9,745 nt of DNA from assembly GCA_031554275.1 (NCBI GenBank), contig JAVBKB010000083.1, positions 1 to 9,745 of the forward strand, written 5' to 3'. Positions 1-6,111 of the stretch are shown piece after piece. The position numbers were made by a program, and so were the translations under genes. The notes beneath the pieces were generated by a model. That model had not been told where the DNA came from. It searched no databases and worked only from the letters and a program-made list of their open reading frames with translations. Positions within the stretch are counted from its first letter, which is position 1; each line of letters begins with the position of its first letter. This DNA comes from JAVBKB01 sp031554275. GTDB lineage: Bacteria; Bacillota; Bacilli; JARBTR01.

Positions 1-146
1 GTGCTTTCGCTGGCGCTGCCGGTGTTTTTGCTGGCGCTACCGGTGGTTTCGCAGGTGCTGCTGGTGTATTTGCTGGCGCTGCTGGTGTTTTCGCTGGCGC
101 TACTGGTGTTTTCGCTGGCGCTGCTGGTGTTTTCGCTGGTGTTGGT
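1..146 (-). repeat. 21-bp tandem repeat encoding a PAKTPAA-type heptad linker
   Basis: Seven near-identical 21-bp units start at about 1, 21, 42, 63, 84, 105 and 126 (the first is incomplete at the edge and the last decays). On the coding strand each unit reads roughly Pro-Ala-Lys-Thr-Pro-Ala-Ala, with single changes such as PANTPAA and PAKPPVA. The unit length is a multiple of three, so gain or loss of units keeps the sleB frame. It probably forms an extended flexible linker between the peptidoglycan-binding and catalytic domains. The array may continue beyond the left edge. Confidence 0.9.
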
Positions 147-583
147 GTCTCTTTCGGCTTCGTTGTAGGTGCTGCAGATTTTGTAGGCGCCTTTGCTGTA
201 GCTTTCTTCACCTGTTTTTCAATAGGCACACCCTGATAATAAGTAAATTCATTCCCAGCACTAATTTGTGCGAGTACCCATTTCTCGTTGTAATGTGAAG
301 CCTCCTCTAACTTATCCCTAGTTGCCTTGTCGGCACTGCTTGTGACTGGCAAACCAAAGTTTTTCTGAAAGTTCCGAAGTGCCCAATACGTTTCATAGCC
401 AAACATGCCGTCAATCTTCCCACGGTAATAGCCAATGTTTTGTAACCGAGCTTGGAGCTCAACCACATCATTACCTGTTGCCCCTTTTATCACGTTGCTG
501 CCTGAAAAAGCAAAGCTTGTCTCAGCTAGCATAGGTAGTATAAGCATCACAAACACTGTTGTAATAAGTAGGATTTTTTTCAT
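1..583 (-). CDS. sleB: Spore cortex-lytic enzyme SleB, N-terminal part (runs off left edge)
   Basis: SleB is a lytic transglycosylase-type enzyme that degrades spore cortex peptidoglycan during germination. Only the first 194 codons are in the window, so the catalytic hydrolase domain is not visible. Residues 1 to about 25 form a signal peptide (MKK, a hydrophobic core, then a SFA cleavage-like site). Residues 31-92 form a peptidoglycan-binding domain with the SleB-typical pattern VIKGATGNDVVELQARLQ, GKIDG and YWALRNFQ. Residues about 98-124 (KWVLAQISAGNEFTYYQG) also resemble SleB. From about 145 the chain becomes a Pro/Ala/Lys/Thr heptad repeat. The start at 583 is supported by GAGGAG (591-596) with 7 nt spacing. 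In Bacillus, sleB is normally followed by ypeB, which would lie off the left edge. Another cell-wall hydrolase with the same N-terminal domain is the alternative, but the post-domain match favours SleB. Confidence 0.85.
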   Translation of the reverse strand, partial: MKKILLITTVFVMLILPMLAETSFAFSGSNVIKGATGNDVVELQARLQNIGYYRGKIDGMFGYETYWALRNFQKNFGLPVTSSADKATRDKLEEASHYNEKWVLAQISAGNEFTYYQGVPIEKQVKKATAKAPTKSAAPTTKPKETPTPAKTPAAPAKTPVAPAKTPAAPANTPAAPAKPPVAPAKTPAAPAKA

Positions 584-593
584 CAAATTACTC

Positions 594-612
594 CTCACAA
601 TTAAGTTGTGAG
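594..612. promoter_or_regulatory. Inverted repeat overlapping the sleB ribosome-binding site
   Basis: CTCACAA-TTAAG-TTGTGAG is a perfect 7-bp inverted repeat with a 5-nt centre. It overlaps three bases (594-596) of the GAGGAG ribosome-binding site of sleB. In the sleB mRNA it could fold and partly hide that site, or as DNA it could bind a regulator. SleB genes are normally driven by the forespore factor sigma-G; I looked for a GHATR / CATnnTA pair at suitable spacing upstream and found none convincing. The role is inferred. Confidence 0.4.
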
Positions 613-661
613 ATTAGTTATTTCCTTCAAATTACAAACTATGCAAGTATTTATGAAATTC

Positions 662-690
662 TTGCTAATCAAAGTCCACAGGCATATGAT
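662..690 (+). promoter_or_regulatory. Sigma-A promoter of the asparaginase gene
   Basis: TTGCTA (662-667) and TATGAT (685-690) are separated by exactly 17 bp, matching 4/6 and 5/6 of the sigma-A consensus. Transcription would start near 697, giving a leader of about 30 nt before the ATG at 726. It lies in the divergent gap between sleB and the asparaginase gene. Confidence 0.65.
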
Positions 691-725
691 AAAATGATGA
701 AATAAAACATTTGGAGACATTGCTG

Positions 726-1697
726 ATGAAGAAAAAAATCTTGGTGATCCACACTGGTGGCACGATCTCAATGATTGAAGATGCTGACACAGGTGTGGTA
801 ATCGAATCTGCTCAAAACCCACTTAAGCTCAAGGTACTTAAAGACATTGATGAGTTTGATTATATTGTCGAAGAGCCATTCCAATTGCCCTCCCCACATA
901 TAACACTTGTCGAAATGCTTACTTTAAAAAATCTTATAGAAAAATATTTTTCTAGTACAAAAATAACAGGTGTAGTCATCACGCATGGTACTGACACCCT
1001 TGAAGAAACAGCTTACTTCCTAGACCTGACAATCGATAATGACACACCAATCATCGTGACTGGTGCAATGCGATCCAGTAATGAGCTAGGATCCGATGGC
1101 CCTATCAATTTCATCAATTCACTCAGAGTCGCTGGCAATGAAGAGGCAGTTGGCAAAGGTGTACTTGTTGTGATGAATGATGAAATTCATGCAGCAAAGA
1201 ATGTTACAAAAACACATACAAGCAGTGTGTCAACTTTCCAAAGTCCGCAATATGGTCCAATTGGTACAATTACTAAACGAGGTGTGTCCTTTCATAACCA
1301 GCCTTTAGATTTTGAGAAATATCAAATTGACAATGTGAATAAATCAGTTACTTTGTTAAAAGCACATGCTGGTATGGATGCTAGTCTTTTGATGACATTA
1401 GCAGAAATGAATATTCAAGGAGTCGTGATTGAAGCATTGGGGCAAGGGAATTTACCTCCACTGACACTTCCTGGTATTGAAAAGCTTCTAGCAAAAGAGA
1501 TCCCAATCGTCCTTGTTTCCCGCTGTTTCAATGGTATTGCTGAAGATATTTATGGTTATTTAGGTGGGGGTAGTAACTTGAAGAAAATGGGGGTTATTTT
1601 CTCAAATGGATTGAACGGTCAAAAGGCTCGCCTTAAGCTATTAATCGCTTTATCACATCAAGGCTCTGTCAATTTACAAGAGATTTTCATGAAATAG
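726..1697 (+). CDS. L-asparaginase, probably cytoplasmic
   Basis: Hydrolyses L-asparagine to aspartate and ammonia. All active-site elements of the asparaginase family are visible in the 323-residue protein: HTGGTIS with the nucleophile Thr13, HGTDT with Thr89-Asp90, and Lys162 in VTKT. These are the equivalents of E. coli AnsB Thr12, Thr89, Asp90 and Lys162. The text around GAMRSSNELGSDGP and VLVVMND resembles the AnsB/AnsZ branch more than B. subtilis AnsA. There is no signal peptide or lipobox at the N terminus, so a cytoplasmic location is inferred. An upstream in-frame TTG at 711 was rejected: it lies inside the ribosome-binding region (GGAG at 713-716), which is 9 nt before the ATG at 726. 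The gene has its own promoter and converges on gudB. Together the two enzymes fit amino-acid catabolism that releases ammonia. Confidence 0.9.
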   Translation: MKKKILVIHTGGTISMIEDADTGVVIESAQNPLKLKVLKDIDEFDYIVEEPFQLPSPHITLVEMLTLKNLIEKYFSSTKITGVVITHGTDTLEETAYFLDLTIDNDTPIIVTGAMRSSNELGSDGPINFINSLRVAGNEEAVGKGVLVVMNDEIHAAKNVTKTHTSSVSTFQSPQYGPIGTITKRGVSFHNQPLDFEKYQIDNVNKSVTLLKAHAGMDASLLMTLAEMNIQGVVIEALGQGNLPPLTLPGIEKLLAKEIPIVLVSRCFNGIAEDIYGYLGGGSNLKKMGVIFSNGLNGQKARLKLLIALSHQGSVNLQEIFMK

Positions 1698-1710
1698 TTT
1701 GATGAGAAAA

Positions 1711-1750
1711 GGCTGTGAACACGAGCTCACAGCCTCAATATTATTTTTAT
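1711..1750. terminator. Bidirectional terminator between asparaginase gene and gudB
   Basis: GGCTGTGA (1711-1718) pairs perfectly with TCACAGCC (1727-1734), giving an 8-bp stem. On the plus strand a T-rich tract follows (to about 1750); on the minus strand TTTTC follows directly. It sits 13 bp after the asparaginase stop and 26 bp beyond the gudB stop, so it can serve both convergent genes. Confidence 0.8.
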
Positions 1751-1759
1751 TAATTAAAT

Positions 1760-3025
1760 CTAGATCCATCCTCTTAATCTTGATGCCTCTGCCATTTTAC
1801 GAACACCCACCATATAAGCTGCTAGGCGCATATCGACATTTCGGCTTTGAGCAAGTTCATAGATGTCATCGAACGCTTTCACAAGCAGCTTATCTAGCTT
1901 TACTTCGACTTCGTCCTCAGTCCAGTAGTAACCTTGATTGTTTTGAACCCACTCAAAGTAAGAAACAGTTACACCACCAGAGGACGCCAAAACATCTGGT
2001 ACCAATAGGATGCCTCTCTCAGTTAGAATTCTCGTTCCTTCGATTGTAGTAGGACCATTTGCCGCTTCAACGACAATTTTGGCTTTAATATTTGCGGCGT
2101 TATTTTCAGTAATTTGATTTTCAATTGCTGCCGGAACAAGCACATCACATTCCAATTCTAAAAGTTCCTTATTGGAAATCGTTTCGTTAAATAATTTGGT
2201 GACGGTACCAAAGCTATCTCTTCGATCCAGTAGATATGGAATATCTAGCCCATTTTCATCATGCAGTGCACCATAGGCATCGGAAATACCAATCACTTTT
2301 GCTCCCGCTTCATACATAAACTTTGCTAGAAAACTACCCGCGTTACCAAACCCTTGCACAACAACACGAGCACCTTTCATATCAATCCCCAATTTCTTTG
2401 CTGCTTCGCGAATCATGATGGTAACACCCTTAGCGGTTGCTGTTTCACGACCATGGGAGCCGCCTAAGACAATTGGCTTTCCAGTGATAAAACCTGGCGA
2501 ATTGTATTCATCTATTCTGCTGTACTCATCCATCATCCACGCCATGATTTGTGCATTGGTAAATACATCTGGTGCTGGAATGTCTTTTGTTGGTCCGACG
2601 ATTTGACTAACTGCGCGCACATAACCTCGGCTAAGTGCCTCTAATTCATGGAATGACATGTTTCGCGGGTCACAAATAATCCCGCCTTTTGCACCACCAT
2701 AAGGTAGATCTACAATCCCACATTTCAAACTCATCCAAATGGATAGCGCTTTAATTTCCGACTCAGTCACATCTGGGTGGAAACGAATTCCTCCCTTAGT
2801 AGGTCCAACTGCATCATTATGTTGTGCGCGAAAACCAGTGAATATCTGCGTTGAACCATCATCCATTCGAACTGGGATTTTGACAGTTAGCATTCGCAAT
2901 GGCTCTTTGAGTAACTCGTAAACTTCTTCTGTGTAACCTAACTTTTCAAGTGCTGATCGAATTACAATTTGTGTAGAAATTAAGACATCATTCTCTTCGG
3001 CTACGCCTTTTTGGCTCGTAGACAT
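1760..3025 (-). CDS. gudB: Glutamate dehydrogenase (GudB/RocG family)
   Basis: Catabolic, NAD-linked type hexameric dehydrogenase converting glutamate to 2-oxoglutarate and ammonia in the cytoplasm. At 421 residues it is close to B. subtilis GudB/RocG. Visible motifs are GPTKGGIRFHP (74-84), the catalytic lysine Lys113 in GGAKGG, PAPDV (150-154), and the Rossmann loop GFGNAG (225-230). The C terminus MRLAAYMVGVRKMAEASRLRGWI-type ending is characteristic of the family. The region ESEIKALSIWMSLKCG (89-103) contains a single IKA. It lacks the three-residue duplication known to inactivate GudB in B. subtilis 168, so the enzyme is predicted active. The start at 3025 follows a strong AGGAGG with 7 nt spacing. 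The upstream CBS-ACT gene has no clear terminator, so some read-through into gudB is possible. GudB rather than RocG is chosen on remembered sequence similarity and B. subtilis-like neighbourhood. Confidence 0.93.
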   Translation of the reverse strand: MSTSQKGVAEENDVLISTQIVIRSALEKLGYTEEVYELLKEPLRMLTVKIPVRMDDGSTQIFTGFRAQHNDAVGPTKGGIRFHPDVTESEIKALSIWMSLKCGIVDLPYGGAKGGIICDPRNMSFHELEALSRGYVRAVSQIVGPTKDIPAPDVFTNAQIMAWMMDEYSRIDEYNSPGFITGKPIVLGGSHGRETATAKGVTIMIREAAKKLGIDMKGARVVVQGFGNAGSFLAKFMYEAGAKVIGISDAYGALHDENGLDIPYLLDRRDSFGTVTKLFNETISNKELLELECDVLVPAAIENQITENNAANIKAKIVVEAANGPTTIEGTRILTERGILLVPDVLASSGGVTVSYFEWVQNNQGYYWTEDEVEVKLDKLLVKAFDDIYELAQSRNVDMRLAAYMVGVRKMAEASRLRGWI

Positions 3026-3071
3026 GAACCTTCCTCCTAGGCAAAATTGATACTAGCAAACTTGCAAATGT

Positions 3072-3077
3072 ATTATA
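3072..3077 (-). promoter_or_regulatory. Probable -10 element of the gudB promoter
   Basis: A perfect TATAAT on the minus strand lies 46 bp upstream of the gudB start. No good -35 is found at 17 bp. The nearest candidate, TTGTCG, is 20 bp away, so the promoter may be weak at -35 or depend on an activator. The region around it is very AT-rich. Confidence 0.45.
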
Positions 3078-3140
3078 CAAGATAATATAAAATAATTCGA
3101 CAAATAACACTTTAGGAAAGCAATATAGGACAAACCATTT

Positions 3141-3161
3141 TTGAACTGATGCTCAGATCAA
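3141..3161. promoter_or_regulatory. Symmetric palindrome upstream of gudB
   Basis: TTGA-a-CTGA-tgc-TCAG-a-TCAA is a 21-bp dyad with eight of nine arm positions paired. It lies about 64 bp upstream of the probable gudB -10 and 37 bp after the CBS-ACT stop. It has no T-run on the minus strand, so it does not look like an intrinsic terminator. An operator or activator site is the more natural reading, but no known regulator is identified. Confidence 0.35.
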
Positions 3162-3197
3162 CTGTGATTTGCCCTCAAATACCTATTCTTCAAATGT

Positions 3198-3830
3198 TTA
3201 TTCTTCTCTCATATCAAGGATTCGAAACCCAGCAGATTCTAATTTCTCCATATACCGATGAATATTTTCACTCTTTTCTACTTTCAACACTAATCTGCGT
3301 ACAAGTTTATCAGTTTCATCAAAAGACACAATTGAAATAACATGTTCATGAAAGTCATTTGTGATTTCTGCTAGCCTTGCTAGGCGACCTTTCGTTTCCA
3401 CTGAAGTAATCGCCAATCGAACTCCTGGGACCCTGAGTCCAAACGCACCTTCGAATTGTTCTAATACATCATGCCTTGTCACAATTCCAAGAAACTTATT
3501 TCCCTTATCAACGATGGCAAGCTGTGGAAAATCTTTAAATTCAAAGATCGTTTTTTCAAAAAGTTCTGACTCATCAACAGTTTTCACTGCCTTACTAGCT
3601 AACTCGCTACACTTTGTCTCCGTCAAGAACTTTCTTCGATCATGTAGAAAGAGAAAATAGCGTTCATAAATCCGAAACCGAGTGATGGTTCCAACATACA
3701 ATTCTCCATCCAAAACCGGTAGTGCATCTAAATTATAATCGTTCAAAATATCAAGTACTTTTCCAATTGAATCGTCTTTTTCTACAGAATGACAATGAAA
3801 CTTTGGAATCATGATACTTTTTACAAGCAT
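3198..3830 (-). CDS. CBS-CBS-ACT domain protein, AcuB-like
   Basis: A 210-residue soluble protein with two CBS motifs and a C-terminal ACT-type domain. The first CBS repeat spans about residues 1-60 (start LVKSIMIP, then LDALPVLDGELYVGTITRFRI). The second spans about 80-130 (VDESELFEKTIF, then FPQLAIVDKGNKFLGIVTRHDVLEQF). The ACT-like domain runs from about 135 to 206 (VRLAITSVETKGRLARLAEI, ending near GFRILDM). This order matches AcuB of B. subtilis (214 aa). CBS pairs commonly bind adenine nucleotides and ACT domains bind amino acids or other small ligands, so an energy or metabolite sensing role is inferred; ligand and partner are unknown. The start at 3830 follows GGAGG with 7 nt spacing. 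It lies upstream of gudB in the same direction, but a link to glutamate metabolism is only suggested by position. AcuB in B. subtilis sits elsewhere, next to acuA and acuC, so this may be a paralogue. Confidence 0.8.
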   Translation of the reverse strand: MLVKSIMIPKFHCHSVEKDDSIGKVLDILNDYNLDALPVLDGELYVGTITRFRIYERYFLFLHDRRKFLTETKCSELASKAVKTVDESELFEKTIFEFKDFPQLAIVDKGNKFLGIVTRHDVLEQFEGAFGLRVPGVRLAITSVETKGRLARLAEITNDFHEHVISIVSFDETDKLVRRLVLKVEKSENIHRYMEKLESAGFRILDMREE

Positions 3831-3884
3831 TCTCCGACCTCCATAAATTTGTACTATCCAGATTCACATGAAAAATCGAAAATT

Positions 3885-3955
3885 ATTTGTTCTTAAATTT
3901 TCATCTCGAAAATGAACGATAAAAAAATATCTAACAAAGCAAGATGGTAAATTCA
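3885..3955 (-). repeat. Dispersed repeat with inverted ends, copy 1
   Basis: Shares three blocks in the same order with the copy at 5410-5504: ATTTGTTC (3885-3892), TTTTCATCTCGA (3898-3909) and ACAAAGCaAGATGG (3934-3947), followed by a similar AAAT-CA end. The block CATCTCG is complementary to CAAGATG at 3940-3946 with one G-U wobble, so the minus-strand transcript can form a stem closing a loop of about 31 nt. It begins about 40 nt after the stop of the YpbF-like gene. It could act as a 3'-end structure or be a small non-autonomous mobile repeat; neither is proven. Confidence 0.55.
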
Positions 3956-3994
3956 TCAAAAGTCATTCTTTGTTTTAGCAGGCAACAGGAATAT

Positions 3995-4447
3995 TCACTT
4001 GCTAATGTAATACAAGTTAATATCGAATTTCTCTTGCAATTGTGCAAATACCTTGTGACGGTTTTCCCATGATTCATCTTGCCAAAAATCACTACTATTT
4101 TCAATTATTTCGATTCGCAGTTGATGAAACTCATCTTCGAGTTTGTCACTTTGTCTCTTAGCAACAACTGACCAGCTTGCTACAAATAGTAATAAAATGA
4201 TTAATGCATACACCCATCTATCACTAATCATCATTTGAAACATTTCAATTATTGAGCTGAGCTGCAAATGTTTCAGGGTTTGATAGCCAAAATACCAAAT
4301 CCCCATTAACAGGAAAAAAGAAGACATAAGGCTAATAAAAAAAAGGCGACTTGATGATGCATATTTCTGCTTCTTTTTCACCAATTCTGCTAATACTTTT
4401 TTCGTTGACTCGTCTGTGTAAGGTAATTCTATAATTACTTTATCCAT
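3995..4447 (-). CDS. Small two-helix membrane protein, YpbF-like (DUF2663)
   Basis: A 150-residue protein of unknown function. Two hydrophobic helices are clear: about residues 35-55 (LFFISLMSSFFLLMGIWYFG) and 77-95 (WVYALIILLLFVASWSVVA). Before them is a basic stretch (KKKQK), and after them a charged cytoplasmic-type tail of about 55 residues with a probable coiled-coil segment (KLEDEFHQLRIEII). This architecture and its place between gudB and fer match B. subtilis ypbF, so I call it DUF2663-like from memory and context. The longest reading frame begins at a GTG (4459), but that GTG is part of the AGGTGAT ribosome-binding site. The ATG at 4447, about 8 nt further on, is the better start. 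No terminator is obvious after the stop, but a structured repeat follows about 40 nt downstream. Confidence 0.7.
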   Translation of the reverse strand: MDKVIIELPYTDESTKKVLAELVKKKQKYASSSRLFFISLMSSFFLLMGIWYFGYQTLKHLQLSSIIEMFQMMISDRWVYALIILLLFVASWSVVAKRQSDKLEDEFHQLRIEIIENSSDFWQDESWENRHKVFAQLQEKFDINLYYISK

Positions 4448-4459
4448 ATTTTTTATCAC

Positions 4460-4768
4460 CTACTTATCATATGACCTCGTCAAAGTTGATTAGAACAAGT
4501 TGAAAAGATTAATTATTTACAGATTTTATTTGAAAAGACTATCTTAGGACAAACTCGAACGACTTGTTTACTCCTATAAGCTTTCTGTTCCTGTTAATCC
4601 TTAAGAAAGATTGGGTTTTAATGGGTTTGAAATCCTCTAAAATAGACTGATTTTGAGTGATAAAGCTTATTAATTTAGAATAAATATAAATAAATAGATC
4701 AATTTTAGGAAATGAAGACAAATTTCTGGGTAGTTTTTAGTAATAATTCAAATTTAAATTGCAAACAG
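4460..4768. other. AT-rich intergenic region between the YpbF-like gene and fer
   Basis: No convincing gene. A 60-codon minus-strand reading frame (4539-4721) has low-complexity composition, no ribosome-binding site and no recognisable motif. An imperfect inverted repeat at 4543-4580 (CTTAGGA...AAAC / GTTT...TCCTATAAG) has two bulges and no T-run. The divergent promoters of the two flanking genes must lie here or at its edges; only the fer promoter at 4769-4797 is clear. Confidence 0.5.
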
Positions 4769-4797
4769 TTGAAAAATTCTTTCTTGGCGATTACAAT
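4769..4797 (+). promoter_or_regulatory. Sigma-A promoter of fer
   Basis: TTGAAA (4769-4774) and TACAAT (4792-4797) are spaced by exactly 17 bp; they match 4/6 and 5/6 of the consensus. The sequence upstream is A/T-rich, like an UP element. The transcript would have a leader of about 50 nt before the ferredoxin ATG. Confidence 0.8.
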
Positions 4798-4853
4798 ATT
4801 CATTGAGGCAAAAATTACTTAGCTTCAGCAAATTTAGATAGGAGTGTTTTGTA

Positions 4854-5102
4854 ATGGCAAAATACACAATTGTAGACAAAGAAACTTGCATCGCATGTGG
4901 AGCATGTGGAGCAGCAGCACCTGACATTTATGACTACGATGATGAAGGGCTAGCGTTTGTAATTCTTGACGAAAATAAAGGAACGACAGTAGTTCCTGAT
5001 GAGTTAGTTGATGACATGATGGATGCATTTGAAGGATGCCCAACTGATTCAATCAAGGTTGCAGAAGAGTCATTTGATGGTGATGCATTCAAGTTTGATT
5101 AA
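4854..5102 (+). CDS. fer: 4Fe-4S ferredoxin
   Basis: An 82-residue acidic electron carrier with one [4Fe-4S] cluster. The cluster ligands are Cys12, Cys15 and Cys18 in CIACGAC and Cys62 in EGCPTDS. There is only one four-cysteine set, unlike 2[4Fe-4S] clostridial ferredoxins. Length and sequence are very close to Bacillus Fer, including the APDIYDYDDEG segment. The rich Asp/Glu content fits docking to basic redox partners; in B. subtilis Fer can pass electrons to cytochrome P450s and other acceptors, but no partner is encoded in this window. The start at 4854 follows GGAG (4841-4844) with 9 nt spacing. The gene is monocistronic, with its own promoter and terminator. In B. subtilis the fer neighbourhood also contains ribU and ypbF, as here. 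Confidence 0.97.
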   Translation: MAKYTIVDKETCIACGACGAAAPDIYDYDDEGLAFVILDENKGTTVVPDELVDDMMDAFEGCPTDSIKVAEESFDGDAFKFD

Positions 5103-5161
5103 TCCTTGAAAAAATATCGACTTTCAAGTCGGTTTCACTGGAAAATAATACAATGAAAAAG

Positions 5162-5208
5162 GCTAGATCATAAGCAGATGAATTTCTGCGAATGTTCTAG
5201 CTTTTTTT
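5162..5208. terminator. Terminator after fer, possibly bidirectional
   Basis: GCTAGA (5162-5167) pairs with TCTAGC (5196-5201), continued by CAT/ATG past a T-T mismatch and an inner GCAGA/TCTGC stem. Seven T residues (5202-5208) follow on the plus strand. On the minus strand the same stem is followed by CTTTTT, so it may also stop transcripts coming from the ribU side. A smaller hairpin, CGACT-TTCA-AGTCG (5118-5131), lies just before it. Confidence 0.88.
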
Positions 5209-5409
5209 ATGAAAAAGCATTTGAGTGGATTTGATGCATCATATTTAACAAAGCACCAAAGAAATAGCCAGCTGCATCGAATGCCACTAGCTAAAATATT
5301 GTCTTTTTGATCGTAGTAGCGATTCCTTAACAAACCGTTAGAATTGAATTACTACAAATCGGAAACGATTCTTCAGTTATCCTGTTTCTAGATTAAAAAT
5401 TGCAAATGG
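5207..5409 (-). other. Intergenic region with a possible gene remnant ending at the terminator
   Basis: No intact gene is supported between fer and the repeat at 5410. On the minus strand, 5287-5207 encodes 26 residues that look protein-like (AFDAAGYFFGALLNMMHQIH, then SNAFS and a stop). The stop codon sits right at the base of the terminator stem, a common layout for true genes. Upstream in the same frame there are stop codons, the GTG at 5287 has no ribosome-binding site, and no family is recognised. It may be the tail of a decayed gene, or chance. The rest of the stretch shows nothing clear. Confidence 0.25.
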
Positions 5410-5504
5410 ATTTGTTCGATGATTTTTCATCTCGAGCAGAAAAAACGCGAAAATAGCAGGTTAGTTGCTGAGGCATACTCAGACAAAGCGAGATGGAAAA
5501 TCCA
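5410..5504 (-). repeat. Dispersed repeat with inverted ends, copy 2
   Basis: Related to the copy at 3885-3955. Blocks: ATTTGTTC (5410-5417), TTTTCATCTCGA (5424-5435) and ACAAAGCgAGATGG (5483-5496). Its ends form a strong inverted repeat: GATTTTTCATCTCG (5421-5434) against CGAGATGGAAAATC (5489-5502), with 13 of 14 positions paired around a 54-nt interior. The interior contains a further hairpin, CTGAG-GCATA-CTCAG (5468-5482), absent from copy 1. It starts about 20 nt after the ribU stop. It could end or stabilise the ribU transcript, or be a MITE-like element. Confidence 0.65.
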
Positions 5505-5523
5505 CACAAATTCATTCGCAATT

Positions 5524-6093
5524 TCAGCCTCTCATCTTTGATAAGATTACCTTCATCTTTGGAAGCAGTATACAAACCAATATCGAATCTAATGCCCCTT
5601 TTAATAAGTTGAATGGAATAATTGTAGCAATCATATACTTCATCATTTCACCAAAATGGTTGGGATCAAGTTCCAAAAATTCTGCGTAAAGCGGAAGAAA
5701 ATAATAATAATTAAGAATTGCCATAAACGCTGTCATACAAACCGTGCCGACAACACAAGCAACAATGAGCCCAGCAGTAGTTTGGAATCTTCTGTACAAC
5801 CAATAGATTGGTAAGATAAACAATACACCTGCAGTAAAGTTAGCAATTTCTCCAATTGGAATTCCTGTTTCAGATCCCTGCAAGAAGAAATGTAGTACAT
5901 TCTTCAAAAGTTCAACAATAACACCAATGACTGGTCCGCTTGCAAGTGCTGCCAGCAGTGCAGGAATCTCACTGAAATCCATTTTCAAAAAGCTTGCATT
6001 TGGAAAAATCGGAAATGCGATAAAAGTAAGAATTAAGGCAATTGCTGTTAACATACCAATCAACACTAGATTTTTTGTTTTTGACATTTTCAT
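5524..6093 (-). CDS. ribU: Riboflavin ECF transporter substrate-binding subunit RibU
   Basis: Integral membrane S-component that binds riboflavin and works with the shared energy-coupling module (EcfA, EcfA', EcfT), which is not in this window. The 189-residue product closely follows B. subtilis RibU/YpaA (190 aa) along its length. Matching segments include FLKMDFSEIPALLA, VELLKNVLHFFLQGSETGIPIGEIANF, TAGVLFILP, and ILNYYYFLPLY. Five to six hydrophobic helices are evident. The FMN riboswitch upstream confirms the substrate class. I chose the ATG at 6093 because it gives the family length and aligns with the known N terminus, with GGGAG 11 nt upstream. The ATG at 6111 would add six residues, with a weak GGTG upstream, and cannot be excluded. 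A structured repeat lies just downstream of the stop. Confidence 0.93.
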   Translation of the reverse strand: MKMSKTKNLVLIGMLTAIALILTFIAFPIFPNASFLKMDFSEIPALLAALASGPVIGVIVELLKNVLHFFLQGSETGIPIGEIANFTAGVLFILPIYWLYRRFQTTAGLIVACVVGTVCMTAFMAILNYYYFLPLYAEFLELDPNHFGEMMKYMIATIIPFNLLKGALDSILVCILLPKMKVILSKMRG

Positions 6094-6111
6094 TAAATAA
6101 ATAGCTCCCAT

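Noticed and set aside
1..146. CRISPR array
   Set aside because: The 21-bp units are contiguous without spacers and keep the sleB reading frame.
1..168. Hydrophobic plus-strand frame across the repeat (VFSLALL-type)
   Set aside because: It is the antisense reading of the Pro/Ala repeat of sleB.
711..725. TTG start for the asparaginase, adding five residues
   Set aside because: The TTG overlaps the GGAG ribosome-binding site, which is correctly spaced for the ATG at 726; family alignment begins at MKKKILVIHTGG.
1699..2049. 116-codon plus-strand reading frame
   Set aside because: It begins in the terminator and runs antisense to the well-supported gudB; its composition is that of a shadow frame.
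4448..4459. GTG start for the YpbF-like protein
   Set aside because: The GTG is part of the AGGTGAT ribosome-binding site serving the ATG at 4447.
4539..4721. 60-codon minus-strand reading frame
   Set aside because: AT-driven composition, no ribosome-binding site, no recognisable motif.
4834..5052. 72-codon minus-strand frame with many Cys and His
   Set aside because: Entirely antisense to fer; the Cys/His content mirrors ferredoxin codons.
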